Positions 43,559-51,772 of a DNA stretch of 64,000 nucleotides are shown here, piece after piece. Where the stretch lies: NCBI GenBank assembly GCA_965215995.1, contig OZ244128.1, positions 3,472,001 through 3,536,000 of the forward strand. Direction: 5' to 3'. Source of the DNA: SZUA-309 sp965215995 (GTDB taxonomy: Bacteria > Pseudomonadota > Gammaproteobacteria > Pseudomonadales > Azotimanducaceae). Position numbers and translations under genes: made by a program. Numbering within the stretch: the first letter of the stretch is position 1; each line of letters starts with the position of its first letter. The notes under the pieces are model-generated. The model did not search any database. It was not told where the DNA came from and saw only the letters and a list, made by a program, of their open reading frames with translations.

Positions 43559-43996
43559 GTGGCAGGGCGACGCAAACCCATGTCTGAGATCAACGTCGTG
43601 CCCTACATCGACGTGATGCTGGTGCTGCTGGTCATCTTCATGGCCACTGCACCGCTTCTGACGCAAGGCGTGCAGGTGGATCTGCCCAAGGCACCTTCCG
43701 AGCCCATCGACGAGGCCCAGAACGATCCGCTGGTGGTCTCCATGCGGGCGGACGGCGCCATCTTCCTGAATCTCGGCATGTCCGATGCGGAAGATGAAGG
43801 GACGCGAGTCACGATCTTTTCCCTCGAGGACCAGGCTGGCAAGGTGCTGCGGGCGCGCCCGGAGGTGCCCGTGTACGTGAAGGCTGATCACACTCTGGAC
43901 TACGGCCAGGTGGTGGGCGTGATGACGGTGCTGCAAAAGGCAGGCGCTGAGAGCGTTGGTCTGATTACCGACCCGCCGGATCTGGGGAGTCCCTGA
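43559..43996 (+). CDS. tolR: Tol-Pal system protein TolR
   Basis: The 145-residue protein has the ExbD/TolR form: a short basic N-terminus, MSEINVVPYIDVMLVLLVIFM with the functional Asp in the single membrane helix (about 15-35), then a periplasmic domain. It forms the stator complex with TolQ. The start is a GTG at 43559; an ATG inside (MSEIN, codon 8) would cut the cytoplasmic basic residues. Confidence 0.95.
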   Translation: MAGRRKPMSEINVVPYIDVMLVLLVIFMATAPLLTQGVQVDLPKAPSEPIDEAQNDPLVVSMRADGAIFLNLGMSDAEDEGTRVTIFSLEDQAGKVLRARPEVPVYVKADHTLDYGQVVGVMTVLQKAGAESVGLITDPPDLGSP

Positions 43997-43997
43997 C

Positions 43998-44744
43998 ATG
44001 ATCTGGACCGTGCGCCAGTACGGGCTGCCCCTATTGCTCGCCTTAGCGCTGCACGCAGCGCTCGGGGTCTGGCTGCAGGGCATCTGGCAACCGAGCCAGA
44101 CGGAGTCGAACATCTTCAAGCCGAAGGTCGTGAACTCGACCCTCTTGGTGCTGGAGCCGAAGGCCAAACCGACACCGCCGCCGAAAGCACAACCCAAACC
44201 TCAACCGGATAGAGCGGCTGAGGCCAGGCAGGAGGAAGCCGCGAGGAAAGCTGCTGAGCAGGCGGAAGCCCAGGCTCGTGCGGAGCGGGAAGCTCAGGAA
44301 CGTGCCCGTCAGGAGGCCGCCCGTGAGGAAGCAGCCCGGCAGGAGGCGGCTCGACAGGAGCGCCTGCAGGCATTGGCGGACAGCTCGTTTCTGAACTCGC
44401 TGGAAGACGAGGCGGTTGATCTCGCCGAGGCGGCGAGCGCGGATGCGGAAGCGGTGGCCCAGTCCTATCGCTACGGTATTTATCAGAAGGTGGTGGCCAA
44501 CTGGTCACGACCACCCAGTGCACGGAACGGCATGCAGGCTCGACTGCAGGTGGAGCTTGTACCCACCGGCGATGTGGTTGCGGTGATGCTGCTCGAGTCG
44601 AGCGGCAGTTCCGCCTTCGATCGGTCTGCGGAACAGGCCGTGAAAAAAGCAAGACGTTTTGAAGTACCAAACGAGGCGGTGGTTTTCGAGCAGTATTTCC
44701 GTCGTTTTACCCTGTTGTTCAGACCAGAGGACCTGTTGCGTTGA
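43998..44744 (+). CDS. tolA: Tol-Pal system protein TolA (short form)
   Basis: The 248-residue protein has an N-terminal membrane helix (about 9-28), a Pro/Lys linker, an Ala/Glu/Arg-rich helical rod (about 70-135) and a C-terminal TonB-like domain (about 150-248; VVANWSRPPSARNGMQARLQVEL). The rod is much shorter than in E. coli TolA (421 residues in total), so the reach across the periplasm should be less. It spans the periplasm between TolQR and TolB/Pal. The stop overlaps the TTG start of tolB. Confidence 0.93.
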   Translation: MIWTVRQYGLPLLLALALHAALGVWLQGIWQPSQTESNIFKPKVVNSTLLVLEPKAKPTPPPKAQPKPQPDRAAEARQEEAARKAAEQAEAQARAEREAQERARQEAAREEAARQEAARQERLQALADSSFLNSLEDEAVDLAEAASADAEAVAQSYRYGIYQKVVANWSRPPSARNGMQARLQVELVPTGDVVAVMLLESSGSSAFDRSAEQAVKKARRFEVPNEAVVFEQYFRRFTLLFRPEDLLR

Positions 44745-46102
44745 GCATTCCATCAGTTTCTTACGCCCATGCGTCGGCAAGCAGACGCGCTCTCCTGATA
44801 TCCCGGGTGCTGTTGGCGTTGTCGCTGACAGCCATGGTGGCGGTGGCCCGTGCCGCGGACAGCCTGGATACCATCATCATTGACGCCGGGTACGACAAGC
44901 AGACCAGCATCGCCATCGTCCCGTTCAGCCAGGGTCCCGAGTTCGAAGGCCTGCAGCCGCTTTCGGAGATCGTCGAGTTCGATCTGGCACGTAGTGGTCA
45001 GTTTGCGCCCACGGCCCGGGACAACATGCTTTCGTTTCCTTCGAGGCGAGAAGACGTCTTCTTTCGCGATTGGCGTGTGCTCGGCGTTGAGTATCTTGTG
45101 ATCGGCCGGACGGCCATCGACCCCACAGGGAGATTGCGGGTCGACTACCACCTGTTCGATGTGTTCAACGAGCGGGAAATGGTGGTGGATTCAGTCACCA
45201 CCTCACGCTCGAAGTGGCGGGATGCGGCGCACCATGTGGCGGACAAGGTGTTCGAATCCGTAACTGGTGTGCCAGGAGCCTTCTCCACTCGGATCCTCTA
45301 CGTTCTGGCTCAGAATGTCAGCACGCCCAGCGAGCGCTTCAGCCTGCAGATCGCCGATTCGGATGGCCAGCGGGCCGAGACCCTGTTCACGTCGACCGAG
45401 CCGCTGCTTTCTGCGAGCTGGGCGCCTGATGGTAAGTCGGTGGTCTACGTTTCATTCGAGACCGGCAAGCAGTCCATCGTGCTGCAGGATCTCACCACCA
45501 GCAACAGGCAGCTGATCACTAACTTCTCCGGTATCAACGGATCGCCCATGCTCTCACCGGATGGACGGCGGCTGGCTATGGTGCTCTCCAAGGATGGTAA
45601 CCCCGAGATCTATGTGATGGACCTGGCGGACAGATCGTTGCGACGAGTGACTAGGCATCACGCCATCGATACGGAGCCAAGCTGGACCGAGGACGGCCGG
45701 CACCTGATCTTTACCTCGGATCGGGGCGGTCGCCCGCAGATCTACAAGGTGGAGCTTTCCAGCAACTTCGTCGAACGGCTCACCTTTGAAGGAACGTACA
45801 ACGCCAGCGCCACGCTGCTGCCGGATGGTGAGCACCTGGTCTACGTGCATCGCAGGAACGGAGTTGATCACGTGGCCTGGCAGGATCTTGCTCGGGATGA
45901 CGTGCGGGTGCTCACTCAGACCGCCCTCGATGAATCGCCATCTGTGGCCCCCAACGGCACTATGCTGATCTATGCGACGCAGGTGGAGGGGAGAGGTATA
46001 CTTGCCGTGGTCTCGATCGATGGCCGCGTGAAGTACCGACTGCCGTCATCCGCTGGAGATGTCCGAGAGCCGGCCTGGTCCCCGTTCATCGAGACCCTCT
46101 AA
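44741..46102 (+). CDS. tolB: Tol-Pal system beta-propeller protein TolB
   Basis: The 453-residue protein has a signal peptide (hydrophobic about 16-36, ending VARA), an N-terminal anticodon-binding-like domain (about 45-170) and a six-bladed WD40-like propeller with repeats such as SWAPDGKSVVYVS, SPMLSPDGRRLAMV and YNASATLLPDGEHL. It is a periplasmic partner of Pal and TolA. The only credible start is the TTG at 44741, overlapping the tolA stop. Confidence 0.95.
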   Translation: MSIPSVSYAHASASRRALLISRVLLALSLTAMVAVARAADSLDTIIIDAGYDKQTSIAIVPFSQGPEFEGLQPLSEIVEFDLARSGQFAPTARDNMLSFPSRREDVFFRDWRVLGVEYLVIGRTAIDPTGRLRVDYHLFDVFNEREMVVDSVTTSRSKWRDAAHHVADKVFESVTGVPGAFSTRILYVLAQNVSTPSERFSLQIADSDGQRAETLFTSTEPLLSASWAPDGKSVVYVSFETGKQSIVLQDLTTSNRQLITNFSGINGSPMLSPDGRRLAMVLSKDGNPEIYVMDLADRSLRRVTRHHAIDTEPSWTEDGRHLIFTSDRGGRPQIYKVELSSNFVERLTFEGTYNASATLLPDGEHLVYVHRRNGVDHVAWQDLARDDVRVLTQTALDESPSVAPNGTMLIYATQVEGRGILAVVSIDGRVKYRLPSSAGDVREPAWSPFIETL

Positions 46103-46117
46103 GGAGAACCCCCAACT

Positions 46118-46666
46118 ATGAGATCCCTGAAAACAAACAACACGCAGAAGATCTTTGTCCTGTTGCTTGCCTTCGTGCTGGCAGGCTGTGCGAGTACGGC
46201 ACAGGATCCCGTTGACGACGAGGTGGTCGAGCCACCAGCGGAAGTCATCGACAGGGCCCCTGAGCCTGTACCCCCGCCGCAGGAGTTCGAGGCTTTCGAC
46301 CCTGATCTGAATCCCTACGTACCCGGCACCAACCGGCTGCTGCCGAGGACTTTTTACTTCGAGTTCGATCGCGCGGTGATCGGCCCGGACGATCTGGCGT
46401 CCCTGGAGATGCATGCCACGGTGCTGCGCAACAACCGGGACCGCTCCGTGGTGATCGAAGGGCATTGCGACGAGCGTGGCACCCGGGAGTACAACCTGGC
46501 ACTCGGTGAGCGCCGGGCGGATGCCATTCGCAGCTATCTCACCTCAGCTGGCGTCTCGGCGCGGCAGATCGAGACGGTGAGCTATGGCGAAGAGCGCCCG
46601 GAGGACCCGGGCCACGCTGAAGCCTCCTGGGCCCGCAACCGCCGTGCGGTGCTGATCTACCGGTAG
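46118..46666 (+). CDS. pal: Peptidoglycan-associated lipoprotein Pal
   Basis: The 182-residue protein has a lipobox LAGC (Cys24) and a C-terminal OmpA-like peptidoglycan-binding domain (about 75-180) with FEFDRAVI, EGHCDERGTREYNLALGERRA and the Arg of NRRAVLIY. It tethers the outer membrane to the wall. The ATG is preceded by an AAGGAG Shine-Dalgarno. Confidence 0.96.
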   Translation: MRSLKTNNTQKIFVLLLAFVLAGCASTAQDPVDDEVVEPPAEVIDRAPEPVPPPQEFEAFDPDLNPYVPGTNRLLPRTFYFEFDRAVIGPDDLASLEMHATVLRNNRDRSVVIEGHCDERGTREYNLALGERRADAIRSYLTSAGVSARQIETVSYGEERPEDPGHAEASWARNRRAVLIYR

Positions 46667-46671
46667 CCGTC

Positions 46672-47529
46672 ATGGATACTCACAAGCAAAGGAACGCCAT
46701 AGCCGTGCGCTCGGCCGCGCTGATTGCGACGCTGCTCAGCGGCGTGCTGCCGATCGGATTCGCCTTCGCACAGGAAGCAGCCCAGACAGCGTCGCAGCCG
46801 GCCGCAACGCAGACGGCCAACGCAAGCAGCCGACAGCTCTCGGAACTGTTCTATCAGATCCAGGTGCTGCAGCAGGAAGTGCAGGAGCTACGCGGACTGG
46901 TTGAAGAGCAGGCCTACCAGCTGAACCGTCTGGCCCGGGATCAGAAGGAGCAGTACATCGACCTGGATCGCCGTGTGGCCGGGCTGACCACCGGTACGGC
47001 TGCAGGTGCTGGGCTTGCTGCCGGCAGCAGCCAGAGCACGCCGGCGGCCAGCGCGACCAGCAGTTCGGGTGTTACGTCCCCTCCGGCCGGCACGTCCAGT
47101 CCGGCTGGCACCTCCGGCTCAGCCGCGGTGGCTGCAGTACCCGCTGTGGGTGGTGTGTCCGAGCGCGAGGCGTATCAGAATGCCTTTGATCTGATGAAAG
47201 GGCGCAAGTTCGAAGAATCCATTGCTGCCTTTAACGATCTGATCGTTCGTTATCCGAATGGCCAGTACACGCCGAACGCCTTCTACTGGCTGGGTGAGCT
47301 GCATCTGGCGCAACAGGATACGGAACAGGCACGCCAGTCCTTCATGCAGGTGATCGCGCTTTATCCGGATCACCCCAAAGTTCCGGACACGCTCTATAAG
47401 CTGGGTGTGGCTTATCATCGACTGGGTGATACCAACAAGGCACTCGAGTATTTCTCCGACGTGCAGTCCCGCTACCCGCAGAGCTCTGCAGCCGGTCTTG
47501 CTGCCAGCTACGAACAGGAGCTCCGCTGA
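46672..47529 (+). CDS. cpoB: Cell division coordinator CpoB (YbgF)
   Basis: The 285-residue protein has a signal peptide (about 1-34), an N-terminal trimeric coiled coil (about 50-105; LSELFYQIQVLQQEVQELRGLVEEQAYQL), a Ser/Thr/Ala/Gly-rich linker and a TPR domain (about 160-285). It links PBP1B to the Tol system during septal peptidoglycan synthesis. Its place after pal is standard. Confidence 0.93.
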   Translation: MDTHKQRNAIAVRSAALIATLLSGVLPIGFAFAQEAAQTASQPAATQTANASSRQLSELFYQIQVLQQEVQELRGLVEEQAYQLNRLARDQKEQYIDLDRRVAGLTTGTAAGAGLAAGSSQSTPAASATSSSGVTSPPAGTSSPAGTSGSAAVAAVPAVGGVSEREAYQNAFDLMKGRKFEESIAAFNDLIVRYPNGQYTPNAFYWLGELHLAQQDTEQARQSFMQVIALYPDHPKVPDTLYKLGVAYHRLGDTNKALEYFSDVQSRYPQSSAAGLAASYEQELR

Positions 47530-47559
47530 GCCGGACGCTCACGCGCCGAAAGCTCGCAG

Positions 47560-48246
47560 ATGAATACCGTCCAGGACGAGAGGGTTGCTCCGAAAAATCG
47601 GAGCGACCAGGTACGGCTGACGGAGCTTTTCCTGTCCCTGCAGGGTGAGTCCACATCGGTCGGCCTGCCGACCGTCTTCGTGCGTCTGACCGGTTGTCCG
47701 CTGCGCTGCAGCTACTGCGATACGGAATATGCCTTTCATGGCGGCACCTCCTTCCACATCGAACAGGTGCTCGAAGAGGTGGAGAGCTACGGTGCCCGTC
47801 ATGTGACAGTGACCGGGGGCGAGCCGCTGGCGCAGCCGGGTGTGCTGCCATTGATGCGGCTGCTCTGCGATCGAGGCTACTCCGTTGCCATTGAAACCAG
47901 CGGCGCGCTGGATGTCTCCGAGGTGGACGAGCGGGTTCGCAAAGTGCTCGATCTGAAAACGCCGGGCTCCGGCGAGATGCACCGCAATCTCTGGTCGAAT
48001 CTCGATCATTGCGGCGTCAACGACGAGATCAAGTTCGTGCTCTCGAACCGTCAGGATTATGACTGGGCGAAGCTGAAGTGCGACGAGCTCGGCCTCTACG
48101 AGCATGCAGCTGAAGTGCTTTTCTCCCCTGTGACCGACACGCTACCGGCGCGAACGCTGGCGGATTGGATCGTCGCCGATCGCATACCGGTCCGGTTTCA
48201 GATCCAGCTGCACAAGTTGCTCTGGGGGGATGAGCCGGGGCGTTGA
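47560..48246 (+). CDS. queE: 7-carboxy-7-deazaguanine synthase QueE
   Basis: The 228-residue protein is a radical SAM enzyme with the cluster motif CxxxCxxC at Cys46, Cys50 and Cys53 (GCPLRCSYCDT) and the GGEP motif near 87-90. It converts 6-carboxytetrahydropterin to 7-carboxy-7-deazaguanine on the way to queuosine. The stop overlaps the queC ATG (TGATG). Confidence 0.95.
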   Translation: MNTVQDERVAPKNRSDQVRLTELFLSLQGESTSVGLPTVFVRLTGCPLRCSYCDTEYAFHGGTSFHIEQVLEEVESYGARHVTVTGGEPLAQPGVLPLMRLLCDRGYSVAIETSGALDVSEVDERVRKVLDLKTPGSGEMHRNLWSNLDHCGVNDEIKFVLSNRQDYDWAKLKCDELGLYEHAAEVLFSPVTDTLPARTLADWIVADRIPVRFQIQLHKLLWGDEPGR

Positions 48247-48932
48247 TGGTGGTGGCAGTCAAGAAGGCCGTCGTTCTGGTTTCCGGCGGGCTCGACTCCG
48301 CGACCGTGCTGGCCGTGGCCCGGCGCGATGGCTTCACCTGTTACGCCATCTCGTTCGACTACGGTCAGCGGCATCGGGCAGAGCTCAAAGCAGCCGACCA
48401 GGTTTCCCAATCGCTTGGCGCTGTGGAGCATCGCGTTGTTCCCATTGATCTCTCGGCTTTCGGCGGATCGGCGCTGACGGACGATGCCATTGCTGTGCCG
48501 GAGACCGGCGTGGTGCCAGACGAAATTCCAGTGACATACGTGCCGGCTCGCAACACCGTCTTTCTATCTCTTGCCCTTGCCTGGGCAGAGGTGCTGGGTG
48601 CCACCGATCTCTTCATTGGGGTGAATGCTGTCGACTACTCCGGCTATCCGGACTGCCGCCCGGAATTCATCGAAGCCTTCCGACGGCTGGCCAACCTGGC
48701 CACCAAGGCGGGTGTGGAAGGAGACGCCTACACGGTGCATACCCCCCTGATTGATCTTGCCAAGGCCGACATCATCCGGCTGGGGCTCGAGCTCGGTGTG
48801 GACTACAGCCGGACGGTATCCTGCTATCAGGCGGATGCGACGGGTGCGGCATGTGGTAAGTGCGACAGCTGCCGCTTGCGCAGAGACGGCTTTGACAGCG
48901 TCGGTGTGGCTGATCCAACCCGCTACTTCTGA
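48246..48932 (+). CDS. queC: 7-cyano-7-deazaguanine synthase QueC
   Basis: The 228-residue protein has the PP-loop ATPase motif SGGLDS and the zinc cluster of four Cys near the C-terminus (CYQADATGAACGKCDSC region). It makes preQ0 from carboxy-deazaguanine and ammonia. The ATG at 48246 overlaps the queE stop; a TTG one codon earlier is unlikely. It ends the fmdB-queC run. Confidence 0.96.
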   Translation: MVVAVKKAVVLVSGGLDSATVLAVARRDGFTCYAISFDYGQRHRAELKAADQVSQSLGAVEHRVVPIDLSAFGGSALTDDAIAVPETGVVPDEIPVTYVPARNTVFLSLALAWAEVLGATDLFIGVNAVDYSGYPDCRPEFIEAFRRLANLATKAGVEGDAYTVHTPLIDLAKADIIRLGLELGVDYSRTVSCYQADATGAACGKCDSCRLRRDGFDSVGVADPTRYF

Positions 48933-48945
48933 CAATCTATTTTGA

Positions 48946-48980
48946 CTATTGATCAGATAGATATAATCGAATGTATCTAT
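48946..48980 (+). promoter_or_regulatory. Candidate promoter and OxyR-like site upstream of peroxiredoxin-glutaredoxin
   Basis: CTAT, 7 bases, then ATAG (48946-48960) matches the inner half of the OxyR tetrad pattern. A perfect TATAAT -10 follows at 48962-48967, so the site sits where -35 would be; TTGACT at 48942-48947 is only 14 bases from the -10. ATAGATA (48957-48963) and TATCTAT (48974-48980) also form a 7-bp inverted repeat. The outer OxyR elements are poor, so the regulator is not certain. Confidence 0.5.
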
Positions 48981-49041
48981 TAATAACTCGCCCGTAAGAT
49001 CTCCTCGAACTCTTCAACAACACCTGAACGGAGATCAGAGC

Positions 49042-49788
49042 ATGGAGAATAGAGAAGGGCAGCGAGTCCCGGACGTTAAGTTTCGAGTGCGCCATGGTGA
49101 CGATTGGCAAGACGTGAGCAGTGACGACATCTTTGCGGGAAAGACGGTGGTGGTGTTCTCCCTGCCAGGTGCATTCACCCCCACCTGCTCTTCCTCGCAC
49201 GTACCGCGCTACAACCAGCTGGCGGAAACCTTCAAGCGCCATGGTGTAGACGACATCGTCTGCGTATCGGTGAACGACAGCTTCGTGATGAACGAATGGC
49301 AGGAAAGCCAGCGGGCCTGGAACCTGACCTTCCTGCCGGATGGCAACGGCGATTTCACGGAAGGAATGGGCATGCTCGTCGACAAAGACGAGCTCGGCTT
49401 CGGCAAGCGTTCCTGGCGTTACGCCATGCTGGTGAGCGATGGCTTGATCGAGAAGATGTTTATCGAGCCGGAAGTGGAAGGCGACCCCTTCGGGGTTTCA
49501 GATGCGGACACCATGCTCGGCCATCTGGCTCCGAACGCGCCTGCGGTGCTCGATGTGGCGGTGTTCACCCGCAAGGGCTGCCCACACTGCAGCCGTGCAA
49601 AGCAGGCGTTGGATGCGGCCGGTGTCGCCTACGATGCGATGCTGCTCAACCGAGATTTCAGCGATCGTACCCTTCGGGCCGTTTCCGGCCGGACCAGCGT
49701 GCCCCAGATCTTCGTCAATGGTGAGTTGATTGGTGGCGCGGACGAGCTAGAGGTCTGGTTGCAGAGCCGAGCGCCGGAGGCTGCCTGA
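49042..49788 (+). CDS. Hybrid peroxiredoxin-glutaredoxin (Prx5-Grx fusion)
   Basis: The 248-residue protein joins a Prx5/AhpE-type peroxiredoxin (about 1-165; peroxidatic Cys49 in FTPTCSSSHVPRY) to a C-terminal glutaredoxin (about 170-248; active-site CPHC at 180-183, TSVPQIFVNG and GGADEL loops). Such fusions reduce peroxides with glutathione and the fused Grx domain. CPHC replaces the more common CPYC/CPFC. The ATG has a GGAG 8 bases upstream, and a strong terminator follows. Confidence 0.93.
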   Translation: MENREGQRVPDVKFRVRHGDDWQDVSSDDIFAGKTVVVFSLPGAFTPTCSSSHVPRYNQLAETFKRHGVDDIVCVSVNDSFVMNEWQESQRAWNLTFLPDGNGDFTEGMGMLVDKDELGFGKRSWRYAMLVSDGLIEKMFIEPEVEGDPFGVSDADTMLGHLAPNAPAVLDVAVFTRKGCPHCSRAKQALDAAGVAYDAMLLNRDFSDRTLRAVSGRTSVPQIFVNGELIGGADELEVWLQSRAPEAA

Positions 49789-49803
49789 CGATATCTCGCC
49801 CAG

Positions 49804-49838
49804 CTCGGCTCGGTGATCGAATCACCGAGTCGGGTTTT
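49804..49838 (+). terminator. Rho-independent terminator after peroxiredoxin-glutaredoxin
   Basis: A 14-bp stem with two or three G-U pairs (49804-49817 with 49821-49834, core CTCGGTGAT/ATCACCGAG), a 3-base loop and a following TTTT. It lies 16 bases after the stop codon. Confidence 0.75.
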
Positions 49839-49929
49839 CGGGCCTCCTGACTATTGAAATAGCTGGTCGATTGCGAAAAACCGTGTGACTTCGGGGTTTC
49901 CGGTGAGCCGAGGTGACCGGACACCGCTA

Positions 49930-49963
49930 GGTTGTTCCCTGCAAGTGATGCAACGGGACAACC
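49930..49963 (+). promoter_or_regulatory. Start-proximal hairpin covering the Shine-Dalgarno of the efflux adaptor gene
   Basis: GGTTGT-T-CCC pairs with GGGACAACC (one bulged T), with an inner TGCA/TGCA stem and a 5-base loop. The 3' arm includes ACGGGA, the only ribosome-binding sequence before the ATG at 49965, and ends one base before the start codon. Folding should block initiation, as in translationally attenuated genes. Confidence 0.5.
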
Positions 49964-49964
49964 G

Positions 49965-51059
49965 ATGCCGAACGAGGCGGAAACACCAGTCAAGACCGGA
50001 GTGCGAGAGGATCTGCTCCGCAGTCTGACCATCGATCGTGAATCCGACAACGAGATTCACAGAAACAGCCATCGAAGCTGGTGGATCTACGCCGTCCCCG
50101 TCCTTCTGATTGGCATCGTGCTGATTGTCGTTCTGGATCGCTCGGGCATTGCAGCCGATCCGGCGCACCCGGGTGCACAGCCCGAAGTGGCGCCAGAGAA
50201 AACCCCGGTGCCGGGCAACACCTCTGCTCGAGCGCTCTCTCAGACCCCACCTGCCGCTGCTGCTGGGACCACCGTGCTGAATGCTTCCGGCTACGTGATT
50301 GCCAGGCGAGCGACGACGGTAAGCTCGAAGACCACGGGCAAGGTGGACGCCGTGCTGGTCGAGGAGGGGATGTCCGTCGCGGCCGGACAAGTGCTCGCCA
50401 GGCTGGACGCCACGCTGGAAGAAGCGCAGTTGGCGCTTGCCGAGGCTGAAGTGGAGGCTGCCCTGGCGCGCAGCGCTGAACTCGATGCGGAGATCGAGCG
50501 TGCGCAAGCGGAACTGCCTCGCTGGCAGGCGCTGCACGAAAGGGGCATGGCCAGCCAATCGCGGCTCGATGAGCTCGATGCGGAGTTGGACACGCTGCTT
50601 TCCAGGCAATTCCGGGCCGGGAAGGACATTCTGATCGCCCGACAGCGGGTTGCCATGCAGCAGGTTCGGTTGAACGATCAGACCATCCGGGCGCCGTTTG
50701 CGGGAACGGTGGTCAGGAAATCGGCGCAGCCGGGGGAGATGATCTCGCCGATCTCGGCCGGTGGTGGTTACACCCGCACCGGCATCTGCACGATCGTTGA
50801 CATGACCTCGCTCGAGGTCGAAGTGGACGTCAATGAGGCTTACATCAATCGTGTGTATCCCAGGCAGCCTGTGGACATCCGTCTGACCGCCTATCCGGAG
50901 CACGGTTACCCCGGCGAGGTGCTGGCGGTCATTCCCACCGCTGATCGGAACAAAGCCACCATACGGGTCCGTTTGAAATTCCTTGAAACGGACGGCCGGG
51001 TGCTGCCGAACATGGGTCTCCAGGTTGCGTTTCTCGAAAGAAAATCCGCCGGGTCATGA
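49965..51059 (+). CDS. HlyD/MacA-type periplasmic adaptor of ABC efflux system
   Basis: The 364-residue protein has one N-terminal membrane anchor (about 38-57), then a lipoyl-like domain (ASGYVIARRATTVSSKTTGKV), a helical hairpin (about 145-220, Ala/Glu-rich) and a beta-barrel domain (DQTIRAPFAGTVVRKSAQPGE). It bridges the inner-membrane ABC permeases to an outer-membrane channel, which is not encoded here. The ATG at 49965 is chosen over a TTG at 49932. The stop overlaps an ATG of the next gene. Confidence 0.88.
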   Translation: MPNEAETPVKTGVREDLLRSLTIDRESDNEIHRNSHRSWWIYAVPVLLIGIVLIVVLDRSGIAADPAHPGAQPEVAPEKTPVPGNTSARALSQTPPAAAAGTTVLNASGYVIARRATTVSSKTTGKVDAVLVEEGMSVAAGQVLARLDATLEEAQLALAEAEVEAALARSAELDAEIERAQAELPRWQALHERGMASQSRLDELDAELDTLLSRQFRAGKDILIARQRVAMQQVRLNDQTIRAPFAGTVVRKSAQPGEMISPISAGGGYTRTGICTIVDMTSLEVEVDVNEAYINRVYPRQPVDIRLTAYPEHGYPGEVLAVIPTADRNKATIRVRLKFLETDGRVLPNMGLQVAFLERKSAGS

Positions 51060-51088
51060 GGACGTCGGCAGTCCAACGAGGCATTGAT

Positions 51089-51772
51089 ATGAGCGATGAA
51101 ATAATCTGCTGTCGGGCCCTCACGCACCGCTATCAGCGGGCGCAGGAAACGATCACCGTATTCGAACAGCTCCAGCTCTCAGTCAGGTCCGGTGAGTTCG
51201 TCGCCATCATGGGCCCATCTGGTTCCGGCAAGAGCACACTTCTGAACCTGCTCGGCGGGCTCGAGCAGCCCTCGGAGGGCGAGATCGAAGTTCAGGGATT
51301 GAACATTGCCCGTCTGCGCGGGAAAGCGCTGGCGAACTGGCGTGCCGGCAGCATCGGCTTTGTCTTTCAGTTCTACAACCTGCTGCCCGTACTGAGTGCT
51401 CGATCGAATGTGGAAGTTCCCCTGCTGCTGGCCCGGCTGTCGCGAAAAGAGAGACGGCGCAGGGTCGATGCCGCACTCACCCTGGTAGGCCTGCCCGATC
51501 GTGCGGGGCATCGGCCATCGGAGCTGTCCGGCGGGCAGCAGCAGCGGGTTGCGATTGCCAGAGCGATCGTCTCCGACCCACAGATTCTGATTTGCGATGA
51601 GCCTACCGGGGATCTGGATCGAAAGACGGCAGATGAGACCCTCGAGCTCTTGAAGTCCCTGAACGAGGATCTGGGCAAGACCATCGTGATGGTCACCCAC
51701 GATGTCCGGGCGGCTAGCTTTGCCACTACCCGGATGAACATGGACAAAGGTCTGTTGGAGATGGCGGCGTGA
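51089..51772 (+). CDS. ABC transporter ATPase, MacB/LolD type
   Basis: The 227-residue protein has Walker A GPSGSGKST, the LolD/MacB signature FVFQFYNLLPVLSARSNVEVPLLL, LSGGQQQRVAIARA and Walker B ILICDEPTGDLD. It powers the two FtsX-like permeases encoded next. The ATG at 51089 has a GAGG Shine-Dalgarno 7 bases upstream; an ATG at 51056 overlapping the adaptor stop would add 11 residues. The stop overlaps the next GTG (GTGA). Confidence 0.92.
   Translation: MSDEIICCRALTHRYQRAQETITVFEQLQLSVRSGEFVAIMGPSGSGKSTLLNLLGGLEQPSEGEIEVQGLNIARLRGKALANWRAGSIGFVFQFYNLLPVLSARSNVEVPLLLARLSRKERRRRVDAALTLVGLPDRAGHRPSELSGGQQQRVAIARAIVSDPQILICDEPTGDLDRKTADETLELLKSLNEDLGKTIVMVTHDVRAASFATTRMNMDKGLLEMAA

Noticed and set aside
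42878..44197. 439-residue minus-strand frame
   Set aside because: It is antisense to tolQ, tolR and part of tolA, all well supported.
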